NCBI GenBank assembly: GCA_965263155.1
Contig: OZ253586.1
Span: forward strand, 1,302,001-1,366,000
DNA from: JAAXIE01 sp965263155
GTDB taxonomy: Bacteria; Chloroflexota; Dehalococcoidia; Lucifugimonadales; JAAXIE01
Reading direction: 5' to 3'
Length of the DNA: 64,000 bases
The notes under the pieces were generated by a model that was given only the letters and a program-made list of their open reading frames with translations, was not told the DNA's origin and did no database searches. The first letter of the stretch is position 1; the number at the start of each line of letters is the position of its first letter. Positions 50,601 through 58,517 of the stretch are shown piece after piece. A program made the translations under genes and the position numbers.

Positions 50601-51623
50601 CTACCGCGCCTGCTCCCGGTACACGCCCACCTTCTCCATCAGCGGTCGGTCAGTACATGAAAAAATGATAGACCGCTCCTTGTTTGAGGAGTTCCGGTGC
50701 CGGTGCCACGACCAGTTCGGCACCACGAAGAAGTCGCCCTCTTCCCACACCAGCTCCTCACCCTCAACCTCCGACGTCCCCGACCCCTCGAAGGCATAGC
50801 AGACATGATTGGCGGTGTGCCTGTGCGCCGCCGTCTCCTCCCCCGGTTCCAGCATCTGGATCCAGCAGGAGAAAGTCGGGAAGGTTGACCCTCCGGTTGC
50901 GGGGTCCCGATACTCCAGCACCCGTGCATCGAAGGGGCTCTTGTGCTCTGGCAGCATGTCCAGCAACGCCGGCAGCGTCTCGCTCCACTTGTAGGACAGC
51001 TTCTGAGGCGCCTGCCCCGGAGGTGACAGTGCCCCCGGCGTCCGTATGGCACTGTCCACCTGCGAGTGCTGCATCTGGAACTTCTCCTCCGAGTGGGACT
51101 CGAAGAACTCCGTCCGCAGCATGGACATCAACCCCGTGTCCAAGCAGTCAATCCAGATGGCATGCTCCGGCGAGTCGTTGATATGGTTGTGCCAGCCCCA
51201 GTTCCGCTGCACCAGCAGGTCGCCCCGTTCCATGATGCACTTCTCTCCATCGGTGATGGTGCACACGTCAGGGCTGCCCTCGATCACAAATCGCATGGCT
51301 GCCAGCGTATGCCGGTGCGCGAACACCGACTCGCCCGCCTTCACCAACTGCACCGCCATGGCTAGGGTGTTGGTCGCCCCGCCATTCAGGCTCGGGTGGG
51401 TCAGGTGGATAGCCCGCCGCGTGTCCCGAAAGTCCGTCGGGATCAGCTCTGTAGCCGCCTCCAACCCCGACCGCAAGGTATCCCACTTCCACAACCGTGC
51501 AGGCCCAAACGGGTCCGGCTCCCGGTACAGCGCAGCCTTCCCCTGCCACAGCCCCCGCAACTCATTCTCACCCAGCCAGTCATTCAAAGACTCAATCTTG
51601 TCCATGGGCGCCTTCGTCAGCAC
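50601..51623 (-). CDS. gentisate 1,2-dioxygenase-like double cupin
   Basis: 340 residues with two cupin domains, each able to bind iron. N-terminal: GESVFAHRHTLAAMRFVIEG with the HxH pair, then LLVQRNWGWHNHIN. C-terminal: GEETAAHRHTANHVCYAFEG, GDFFVVPNWSWHRHRN. The N-terminal segment (DWLGENELRGLWQGKAALYR...WKWDTLRSGL) is that of gentisate or salicylate dioxygenases, which open aromatic rings. GTG 51623 is chosen because AGGAGGACGAAC lies at ideal distance; ATG 51605 is next. This ring-cleavage gene fits the catabolic theme of the window. Confidence 0.87.
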   Translation of the reverse strand: MLTKAPMDKIESLNDWLGENELRGLWQGKAALYREPDPFGPARLWKWDTLRSGLEAATELIPTDFRDTRRAIHLTHPSLNGGATNTLAMAVQLVKAGESVFAHRHTLAAMRFVIEGSPDVCTITDGEKCIMERGDLLVQRNWGWHNHINDSPEHAIWIDCLDTGLMSMLRTEFFESHSEEKFQMQHSQVDSAIRTPGALSPPGQAPQKLSYKWSETLPALLDMLPEHKSPFDARVLEYRDPATGGSTFPTFSCWIQMLEPGEETAAHRHTANHVCYAFEGSGTSEVEGEELVWEEGDFFVVPNWSWHRHRNSSNKERSIIFSCTDRPLMEKVGVYREQAR

Positions 51624-51806
51624 GTTCGTCCTCCTGTCCACCATCGAGGGTGGTGTTGCGTTGCGGGGATTATATCGCACCGCCGATACATATCGTGAGA
51701 GCGCCTGGTGCAACAGTGCCTAATGAAGGTGATTCGTCCGGCTCATCCAGTGACACCGGATGCTTGACACGTCTCTGCCCCAAACCCTAATGTTGCATTA
51801 TGAACA

Positions 51807-52190
51807 ATGGCAACTCTTGACCGGGTAAACGAGATTTTCGCCGACGCGAAATCACTTCATACAGCTTCACTGGAGCGCCTAGCCGTAGGGGACATCCGCG
51901 ATGCATCGGAAAAAGCGTGGGGCGCCACCAAGCGCGCAACTGACGCGTTGATTCTCGCGCGGTTTGCCTGGGAGCCCGAACGGACACCAGATACGTCCAG
52001 AGAGCTCGGAAAGCTGGCCCAGATTGACCAACGGGCGCGGAGCTTGGTGCCCCGATACTATTCTAGAATGACCTTCCTTCACGGGAAGTGCTTCTATCTC
52101 GGATTGTGTGATTCCGTAGAGCGCACAGAACGCCGGATTCGCGAGACTGTCTCCTATATCGCAGAAGCTGAATATCTGGCCACCTCGTAA
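51807..52190 (+). CDS. HEPN-like helical protein, paralog 1
   Basis: A 127-residue all-helical protein: VNEIFADAKSLHTASLERLA, VGDIRDASEKAWGATKRATDALILA, then a long middle and LGLCDSVERTERRIRETVSY. The architecture resembles HEPN/PaREP1-type small helical proteins, but no Rx4-6H nuclease motif is visible. A paralog follows 57 bases later. CATTAT lies about 6 bases ahead of the ATG with no ribosome-binding site, so the mRNA may be leaderless. The function is unknown. Confidence 0.65.
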   Translation: MATLDRVNEIFADAKSLHTASLERLAVGDIRDASEKAWGATKRATDALILARFAWEPERTPDTSRELGKLAQIDQRARSLVPRYYSRMTFLHGKCFYLGLCDSVERTERRIRETVSYIAEAEYLATS

Positions 52191-52247
52191 AGATGATACC
52201 CTCCAATCTGCTCACCCGGCGGCTCTTTACGTGAAGGGGAAGAATCC

Positions 52248-52637
52248 ATGGTAGCTACAAATAAGGTAAGTACCATGTTCGCAGAAGCCCGTGCACTCCA
52301 TGATGCCTCCCTAGTTAGCTTGGGCCGGGCGGACATCCGCGATGCAGCAGAGAAGGCATGGATGGCCACTAAGCGGGCCACCGACGCCTTGATTGTGGCC
52401 TATTTTGACCGTGAACCCCAAGCGGAACTGGAAACCTCTGCAGAGTTGGAACGGCTTGCCGGAATGGATCCCCGAGCTGATGCCCTGACTGGCACCTACT
52501 GCGTCAACTTGGAATACCTGTACCACTCATGCGCCCGCCTCGGCTTGTGCGACCCCATAGAATCCGCCGAGCAGTACATCCGCGAAACCGCCGACTACAT
52601 ACGGGATGCCGAAGACTTAGCGAACGTCGCGGCCTGA
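52248..52637 (+). CDS. HEPN-like helical protein, paralog 2
   Basis: A 129-residue paralog of the preceding protein. Shared features: F-A-E-A-R-A-L-H near the start, GRADIRDAAEKAWMATKRAT, the DALI(V/L)A helix, LGLCDPIESAEQYIRETADY and an acidic C terminus. The two genes are in tandem on the same strand with 57 bases between them. This copy has a GAAGGGGAAGAATCC site. Conservation of DIRDAxEKAWxATKRATDAL in both implies a functional core, perhaps an interaction surface. The role is unknown. Confidence 0.65.
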   Translation: MVATNKVSTMFAEARALHDASLVSLGRADIRDAAEKAWMATKRATDALIVAYFDREPQAELETSAELERLAGMDPRADALTGTYCVNLEYLYHSCARLGLCDPIESAEQYIRETADYIRDAEDLANVAA

Positions 52638-52662
52638 GCTGCTCCCAACCCCCTCCCCTCGT

Positions 52663-52692
52663 TTGACACCACCCCCCACCCCTTGCTAGATT
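52663..52692 (+). promoter_or_regulatory. sigma70-like promoter before the first amidohydrolase
   Basis: TTGACA (52663-52668), 18-base spacer, TAGATT (52687-52692). The ATG at 52743 lies about 45 bases beyond the predicted start and has ACAGGAGGCCCCCC ahead of it. Confidence 0.6.
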
Positions 52693-52742
52693 CGTCCCGT
52701 ACTCCCCACGCTCTCTGAACGCCCTTTGACAGGAGGCCCCCC

Positions 52743-54134
52743 ATGCCAACCCAGCGTTTCTCACCCATGACCAAGGATTTCCCCACCTTCGACTGTGACG
52801 CCCACGTCGTCGAGCCTGCCCTCATCTGGGAGATGGCCGCCGAAAACCTCCCCAAAGACGAGCTAGAGGCCCTCAAGGCCACCATGTGGTACGACGCCCC
52901 TAACAATCAGGTCATCGTCAACGGCAAGACCGACGTCAGCAACTTCTACCCCGTCCCCGACGTGGGGCCCGGCAAGGTCGACATCGTCCGCCTCGCAGGC
53001 CCCGGCATGAAGCACAATATCCAGCGCGCCATCAACGTGCGCAACGTCAACCCCGAAACGGCCATCACCGAAGAGCAGTCCCGCTACCTCGCCCACGCCG
53101 GTGCGGGTGAGCCCGGACCTCGCCTGCGGGACATGGACACCCAAGGCATCGACCAAGTCATGCTCATCCCCTCCGACATCGACACCTACCCTTGGCTCCA
53201 GAACGCCCTAGGAGCCAAGGCAATGTGCAAGGCCTACAACGACTGGGCCCACAACTACACCCTAGAAGACCCAGAGCGTCTATTCTTCGCAGCCCTGCTC
53301 CCTATGCAGAGTCCCACGTACGCTGTGGAAGAACTCTACCGCGTCGCCGAGATGGGCTGCCGCGTTGCCCTCATACGCCCCATGGACGCCCAAGGCAACT
53401 ACCCCGTCCAACCCAAGTACGAGCCCCTCTGGAACGCCATGGAAGACACAGGCGTCGTCTACGGGATGCACCCCTTCCCCGCATTCGGCAACGCCAAGCC
53501 CGCGGGCTACACCGAGCAGTATTCGGGCGCCGAGCTGATCCGCCGCACCATGACCACTTCCGGCCTACCCCACCGTTTCCTAGCCAACGTCCAGAACTTC
53601 CAAGCCGAGGCCGCCCTCTGGGTTACCTTGGTGCTGATGTCCGGCTTCTTCGAGCGACACCCCAAGATCAACGCCGCCGTGTTCGAGGCATCCTCCACTT
53701 GGCTCAGCTTCCTCCTCGACGAGTGCGACAAGACTTACACCCTCTACCGCAACGAGCGAAAGCTCCCCGCCCTCAAGCGCCTACCCAGCGAAACATTCTT
53801 CCAGCACTGCGTCACCGGCTTTGAGGGGGATGAAGCCCCGCCGTCGCGCCTCCCCGAGTTCTACAAGGACATCCTCGCTTGGTCCTCCGACGTGTATCAC
53901 CACGACGGCGACGACGCTTGGGCGGCCATAGAGATGATGGAAGAGTGCGAGCTACCCATCGCCTACCAAGCAAAGTTCCTCGGAGGCAACGCCCGGCGCC
54001 TCTACAGCATCGACCCGCCCAAGAACATCATCCGCCACCGCGTCACCGAGATCGAGCGTCCCGACTGGTGGCCCACCGAAGAGGAGATCGCAGGCTCCCT
54101 CAAGCCCGAAGCAAGCGTCAGACGGCGCGTGTGA
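52743..54134 (+). CDS. metal-dependent amidohydrolase (ACMSD/decarboxylase-like family)
   Basis: A 463-residue TIM-barrel protein of the Amidohydro_2 family. FPTFDCDAHVVEP supplies the D-x-H metal motif. MDTQGIDQVMLIPSDIDTYP and AYNDWAHNYTLEDPERLFFAALLPM are family blocks, YGMHPFPAFGN holds the strand-5 His, and LAWSSDVYHHDGDDAW the C-terminal Asp. Members decarboxylate or hydrolyse aromatic and related acids; the substrate is unknown. A promoter lies at 52663. A paralog is at 54962. Confidence 0.87.
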   Translation: MPTQRFSPMTKDFPTFDCDAHVVEPALIWEMAAENLPKDELEALKATMWYDAPNNQVIVNGKTDVSNFYPVPDVGPGKVDIVRLAGPGMKHNIQRAINVRNVNPETAITEEQSRYLAHAGAGEPGPRLRDMDTQGIDQVMLIPSDIDTYPWLQNALGAKAMCKAYNDWAHNYTLEDPERLFFAALLPMQSPTYAVEELYRVAEMGCRVALIRPMDAQGNYPVQPKYEPLWNAMEDTGVVYGMHPFPAFGNAKPAGYTEQYSGAELIRRTMTTSGLPHRFLANVQNFQAEAALWVTLVLMSGFFERHPKINAAVFEASSTWLSFLLDECDKTYTLYRNERKLPALKRLPSETFFQHCVTGFEGDEAPPSRLPEFYKDILAWSSDVYHHDGDDAWAAIEMMEECELPIAYQAKFLGGNARRLYSIDPPKNIIRHRVTEIERPDWWPTEEEIAGSLKPEASVRRRV

Positions 54135-54530
54135 CTTGGCTAGCTGCCTCTGACATCTCCCTCTTGACGGTACACGTACATCCGTTCTAGTATCAATTGA
54201 TAGGCCTGTATTTGACCGCACGGTCGGCTCCGTATCTGAGTTAGGTACTTCCAGCAATCAAGGGGAATGAGCGGAAATAAGCGGAAATGACAGGGAAAAC
54301 CAAAACTCCCCGGCCATCGGTGTCCTCTCTTGCCGTCCTTACCGTCTCTCCGCCATCACGACGAGAGAACCCTACCCAGCCCCTCACCTTCCCACGCCGG
54401 CACAATGCGGCAACTCTACTAGGCACAACTCAGCTATCACGGTGCGACCATGAGACCAAAATTAGCTACGAGAAAAAGCTTTTCAGCTACGACAGTGGTC
54501 TCACTCTCAGCTACGAGTCCGCCCACCACG
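54135..54530 (+). promoter_or_regulatory. leader module copy C upstream of the second amidohydrolase
   Basis: TTGACG (54164-54169), 18-base spacer, TAGTAT (54188-54193) form a promoter resembling those at 21753 and 25805. GCGGAAATAAGCGGAAATG at 54271-54289 is identical to 25966-25984. ATGAGACCAA leads into AGCTACGAG (54464) and AGCTACGAC (54485), 21 bases apart, with a third AGCTACGAG at 54509. The hairpin of copies A and B is not found here. A reading frame crosses the region, but its content is not protein-like. Confidence 0.5.
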
Positions 54531-54930
54531 GTTCCACCAGACCCCTCCGCGCAGACGACACCCGTTCCAGCCAGATACGGTCCGGCCATCCTCCCGCACC
54601 TCTCTTGTACCTTGGTCAGACCACCAATCCCAAGCTGGCCCAAAGCTGCAATGAGGCCACCATGTTTCCACCAAACCCCTCCGCGCAGATCACGCAAGTC
54701 CCAACCAGATACGGTCCGGCCATCCTCCCGCACCTCTCTTGTACCCTGGTCAGACCACCAATCCCAAGCTGGCCCAAAGCTGCAATGCGGCCACTACGGT
54801 TCCACCAAACCCCTCAGCGCAGACGACGCCCGTTCCACACAGATACAATCCACCCTAGCCTCCCGCCCCTCTCTCGTGCCCCGGTTAGACCACCCGCCCC
54901 AAGCTGGCCCAAATCTGTAACGAGACCACA
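54531..54930 (+). repeat. 134-bp tandem repeat, about three copies
   Basis: The block beginning GGTTCCACCAnACCCCTC recurs at 54531, 54665 and 54799, period 134 bp. Copies 1 and 2 are nearly identical over CAGATACGGTCCGGCCATCC, CTTGTACC and CAAGCTGGCCCAAAGCTGCA; copy 3 is degenerate. The period is not a multiple of 3, so it is not a protein repeat although a frame runs through. It fills the gap just before the amidohydrolase start. Confidence 0.8.
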
Positions 54931-54961
54931 TCACCCCTGATCTCGACATAACGGAGCTTAA

Positions 54962-56257
54962 ATGACCGCTACCAAGTCCTTCCCCGTTTTCGACGCCGAC
55001 TCCCACGTAGTGGAGCCACCCGACCTCTGGGAACGCTACGTCGACCGTGACTACCGTGCCTTGGCAAAGCAGGCCCTGTGGCGGGAGGAAGGCGAGACCG
55101 GCTCCTATCTGAAGGTTAACGGCAAAGTATTCCGCGACGCCGGCAACCCCAACATACCGCGCCATGCAATCTGGCAGCCCGGGATGACTTGGGAGTCCAT
55201 CGGCGACCTCGACCCCGACGTGCGCCACCCCCTCACTCCGGGAGCCTCCGGTCCTCAAGCGCGCCTGCTCCACATGGACTTGATGGGCGTGGACCAAGCC
55301 TTCCTCTACCCCACATGGTTCGCCGAAGGCTTCCCGCTGGTAGAGGACCCCGACGTAGCCCACGTACTGGCTAGGGCCTACAACGATTGGATAGCCGATT
55401 TCTGCGCGGAGGCGCCCCAACGTCTCTTCGCAGCAGCCATACTCCCGCTGCAGAACATGGACTTCGCGCTACAGGAGTTGCGCCGCGCCGCAGAGAAGCC
55501 GTGCTTCCGCGGTGCCTTCATCCGGCCAGCGTTCGCTGAGGACCGCTACTTCACCCACCCCTACTACGACCCGCTATGGGCTGGGCTGGAGGAGTTGGGA
55601 ATAGCCGGCGCAGTCCATCCAACCCCCGGCCTATGGAACCCGGAGTGGACCTCTCACGGCCCGTTTGTGGAGAAGATGAGCGGACGCTCCCAGAAGTCTG
55701 CACTGCTCGGTGGCGCCGGAGGCGGGCCCTTTGCCGGAGGCGGGAACAGCGAGCGGTCGATGTCCTTCTCGTCGGGCGCGGCCGGTGCATCGCTGGGGCA
55801 TCCCGTGGCCCCGATACTGTCTTACTGGCTCGACAACCACATGTTCGTCGCATCCACCCTCATCGGCTACACGGTGATGCAACGCTACCCCAGGCTGAAG
55901 GTGGTCGTCTCCCACGGCAAGGCCTCGTGGATGGAAGAGGTGTTGGAGAAAATGGAAGCCTCCACCAAGACAGTGCCGCTGACCAACTACTACCCGGTGC
56001 GCACCGACCCCGAGGAAATGTGGGAAGAGGGCCACGTAATGCTGGGGTTCGACGCCGAGGAACGGCTGATACGTGAACTACCCCACGCCTACGAGCGCAA
56101 AATCGTCTGGGGCTCCCGCTACCCCCACCACGACACCACCACCGCTTGGGACGCCATCGCCAGTCTCACCGAAGCAGGGGTCGAGCCTCCGATGCTGGCT
56201 CGGATGATGGGCAGCAACGCTACAGAGCATTTCGGAGTGCAGGCACTGTTGGCATAA
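54962..56257 (+). CDS. metal-dependent amidohydrolase, paralog with altered Asp motif
   Basis: 431 residues of the same Amidohydro_2/ACMSD-like family as 52743-54134. FPVFDADSHVVEPPDLWERY carries D-x-H. MDLMGVDQAFLYPTWFA, AYNDWIADFCAEAPQRLFAAAILPL and GAVHPTPGLWN follow, then VVSHGKASWMEEVLEKM. At the C-terminal metal site the family GSDYPHxx reads GSRYPHHDT, so the usual Asp is Arg here; the neighbouring HHD may take over or activity may differ. GGAGCTTAA precedes the ATG. The last ~80 bases of its leader are part of the 134-bp repeat region. Confidence 0.87.
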   Translation: MTATKSFPVFDADSHVVEPPDLWERYVDRDYRALAKQALWREEGETGSYLKVNGKVFRDAGNPNIPRHAIWQPGMTWESIGDLDPDVRHPLTPGASGPQARLLHMDLMGVDQAFLYPTWFAEGFPLVEDPDVAHVLARAYNDWIADFCAEAPQRLFAAAILPLQNMDFALQELRRAAEKPCFRGAFIRPAFAEDRYFTHPYYDPLWAGLEELGIAGAVHPTPGLWNPEWTSHGPFVEKMSGRSQKSALLGGAGGGPFAGGGNSERSMSFSSGAAGASLGHPVAPILSYWLDNHMFVASTLIGYTVMQRYPRLKVVVSHGKASWMEEVLEKMEASTKTVPLTNYYPVRTDPEEMWEEGHVMLGFDAEERLIRELPHAYERKIVWGSRYPHHDTTTAWDAIASLTEAGVEPPMLARMMGSNATEHFGVQALLA

Positions 56258-56297
56258 GCCGGGCCAGCACGGCGCTGGCCCGGCCCAACGAAATCGG

Positions 56298-56588
56298 CTA
56301 GACCGACTCCATGGTCTTCACGTCCAACCGTGCTAGGTGATTGCGGGTGTGTTCCATGACCGCCTGCCATTCGGGGGAGGCATAGAAGGCGGCTTCCTTG
56401 TTCTTCACGTCCTCGGCATCCTGAAAGCTGCGTATCCAGATGAACTGGTCCTTGTCCTCGTTCACCCACATGCCGTCAATCTTGATGCCAAGATTCTCCT
56501 GCAAGGGTACCAGGTTCTCGGTGAAGTGCTTCACCCAAGCATCCATCATGCCACGGTTCACGGTGTACTGGCGCAACTGAGATATCAT
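56298..56588 (-). CDS. NIPSNAP family protein
   Basis: A 96-residue dimeric ferredoxin-like (alpha+beta barrel) protein. QLRQYTVNRGMMDAWVKHFT and GIKIDGMWVNEDKDQFIWIRSFQDAEDV are the NIPSNAP signature, with FYASPEWQAVMEH in the C-terminal helix. Function is not firmly known in bacteria; related folds are small monooxygenases or binding proteins. It lies between the amidohydrolase and the FMN oxidase, convergent with the former. Confidence 0.9.
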   Translation of the reverse strand: MISQLRQYTVNRGMMDAWVKHFTENLVPLQENLGIKIDGMWVNEDKDQFIWIRSFQDAEDVKNKEAAFYASPEWQAVMEHTRNHLARLDVKTMESV

Positions 56589-56838
56589 CGGTGGGAAACC
56601 TCCTGGTTGGGTTGTGTCTATGGCCTAGCACCGGCTCCTCAAGGGGTTAGTGACCAGAGCAACCGCGTGCAGCCGGGCAGCTATGGATTATAGCCGGTTT
56701 CCTCAGCAGACGGAAACGCGCCCGGACTCTGCATGCCCAGGCAGAGCAGACGCGACGCCAGCACTAGCCGCCTTTCACTCTGGGGTGTAAATTGCTATCA
56801 ACTACTGGGCGCGAACCACGCGGGGAGGATAGTCTGAC

Positions 56839-57915
56839 GTGACCACCGACTTTGTCAGCAACGAAGAGATAGTGCAGAGAGCTCGCAAGAACCTGATCCA
56901 AGGCGCGTGGGACTATCTGGTAGGCGGCTCCGAGTCCGAGACTACCATGAGGCGCAACCGGCTCGCCTTCGACCGCATAGCCTTCCGCCCCAGGGTGCTG
57001 GTGGACGTCTCCGAGATCAACCCCTCCACCACCTTCCTCGGCCACAACCTGCGCATCCCCGTCATGCTGGCCCCCATCGGCTCCCTGCAGGTCTTCACCC
57101 CCGGCGCAGGCGCCGACGCAACCAAGGCCGCCGCCGAGTTCGGCACTATGCATGTGGTCAGTTCCGTCACCGAGCCCACCCTCGAAGAGACCGCAGCCGC
57201 TGGCAACAACCCCAAGGTCTTCCAGCTCTATGTCCACGGAGATTGGGCGTGGATTGAAGACATCGTCGCGCGGGTCAAAGAGGCCAAGTACGACGCCTTC
57301 TGCGTCACCGTCGACGTCGCCCACTACAGCCGGCGCGAGCGCCCCATGATCAGCCGCTGGGTCACCCCCACCCGCCGGCGCCAGACCAACCCCTACTTCC
57401 GCGCCGCCCTAGACTGGGAGACCGTCGACCGCATACGAAAGATGGTGGACATGCCCTTCATGATCAAGGGCATCGCCGCCTCCGAAGACGCCGAAATAGC
57501 GGTGCAGCATGGAGTCGACGTCATCTGGGTCTCCAACCACGGTGGGCGCCAATTGGACGGTGAGCTCGGCACTATGGACCTGCTGCCGGACATCGTGGAG
57601 ACAGTAAACGGCCGGGCGAAAATCATCCTTGACGGAGGCGTGCAGCGCGGCGGCGACGTCCTGAAGGCCCTAGCCTCAGGAGTGGACACCATTGCCATCG
57701 GCAAGCTTCAGGGCTGGGGTCTGGCTGCCGGCGGCCCCGACGGCTTGGTGCGTGTGCTGGAGATACTGGAGGACGAAATCATCTCAGCCATGGGCCTGCT
57801 GGGAATAACCTCCCTCGACCAGCTCACCTCCAACTACGTCCGTCGCGCCGAACCTGTCACCCTCCCCCACGAGATGAGCACATGGGCCAACATGCCGGGC
57901 GGGCGAATACTTTAA
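56839..57915 (+). CDS. FMN-dependent alpha-hydroxyacid oxidase/dehydrogenase
   Basis: 358 residues of the glycolate oxidase/lactate dehydrogenase (LldD) family. WDYLVGGSESETTMRRNRLAF, FRPRVLVDVSEINPSTTFLG, VMLAPIGSLQVFTPGAG, FQLYVHGD and the active-site VSNHGGRQLDG (His and Arg) and ILDGGVQRGGDVLKALASG (FMN phosphate) are all present. It oxidises 2-hydroxyacids to 2-oxoacids. The substrate (lactate, glycolate, mandelate) cannot be told. GTG start with GGGGAGGATAG ahead. Confidence 0.93.
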   Translation: MTTDFVSNEEIVQRARKNLIQGAWDYLVGGSESETTMRRNRLAFDRIAFRPRVLVDVSEINPSTTFLGHNLRIPVMLAPIGSLQVFTPGAGADATKAAAEFGTMHVVSSVTEPTLEETAAAGNNPKVFQLYVHGDWAWIEDIVARVKEAKYDAFCVTVDVAHYSRRERPMISRWVTPTRRRQTNPYFRAALDWETVDRIRKMVDMPFMIKGIAASEDAEIAVQHGVDVIWVSNHGGRQLDGELGTMDLLPDIVETVNGRAKIILDGGVQRGGDVLKALASGVDTIAIGKLQGWGLAAGGPDGLVRVLEILEDEIISAMGLLGITSLDQLTSNYVRRAEPVTLPHEMSTWANMPGGRIL

Positions 57916-57921
57916 AGGCCA

Positions 57922-58309
57922 TTACGGCGGAACGGGGTCCTTCAGCGACCCTATCGCTGGAACAAGGCGCTGATTAGGGGGGTCAACGTTCAGAAGGGCT
58001 CCTTCGAGCGCATATGCGCGGAGCAGAGCCTCGCCGCTCTCGTCTTCGCCGAAAATGACCCATGTGACTGTCTCTCGTCCGTCGACCGTAACTAACGCTT
58101 GGGCTACACCTAATTCTGTGCGTTTACGACCAGCATATTCAAATATCCTAGTGGCGGTCGCTTCGATACCGAGCCGTCGCAAGACAGAGTCCGGCCCGAC
58201 CGTGAACACTGCTCCCGTATCGGCCAAGGCGGAGATTTCTTCGGTGCGCTGTCGATTGAGGTCGGCGATTATCGATCGTCACGTTGAAAACACCCCTTGC
58301 CCCGCCCCC
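57922..58309 (-). pseudogene. clan AA aspartic protease-like gene, frameshifted near 5' end
   Basis: The main frame (about 58285 to 57922) encodes ADLNRQRTEEISALADTG, AVFTVGPDSVLRRLGIEA, QALVTVDGRETVTWVIFGED and VDPPNQRLVPAIG, matching small retropepsin-like proteins with the catalytic D-T-G. The normal first strand (MGxFxVxIE) is found just upstream in another frame as RGVFNVTI (about 58309-58288), joined by a one- or two-base shift, and its ATG has become AGG. So the gene is probably inactive. A shorter product from TTG 58227 would lack the first strand. Confidence 0.6.
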
Positions 58310-58517
58310 TTTTGGCAACAGAATTCGGGCAGCGTACAGGCAACCGTCTCCCACAGCCTCAAGGGGCATGAAGCCCGACTGATGCGATAGACCGTCGGTT
58401 TTCTGAGACGTGGATAGCCTAGCACGCTACCTCAAAGTGTACACCCTAGCCGCAATTCGCCGGACGTGATACCATAAAAAACAATTCTACGCGGCTCGCG
58501 TTTAAGTAGGAGAGCGT

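Noticed and set aside
54287..54940. A 217-codon frame through leader module C and the 134-bp repeats
   Set aside because: The repeat period (134) is not a multiple of 3, the peptide is Pro/Thr/Ser low-complexity, and there is no ribosome-binding site.
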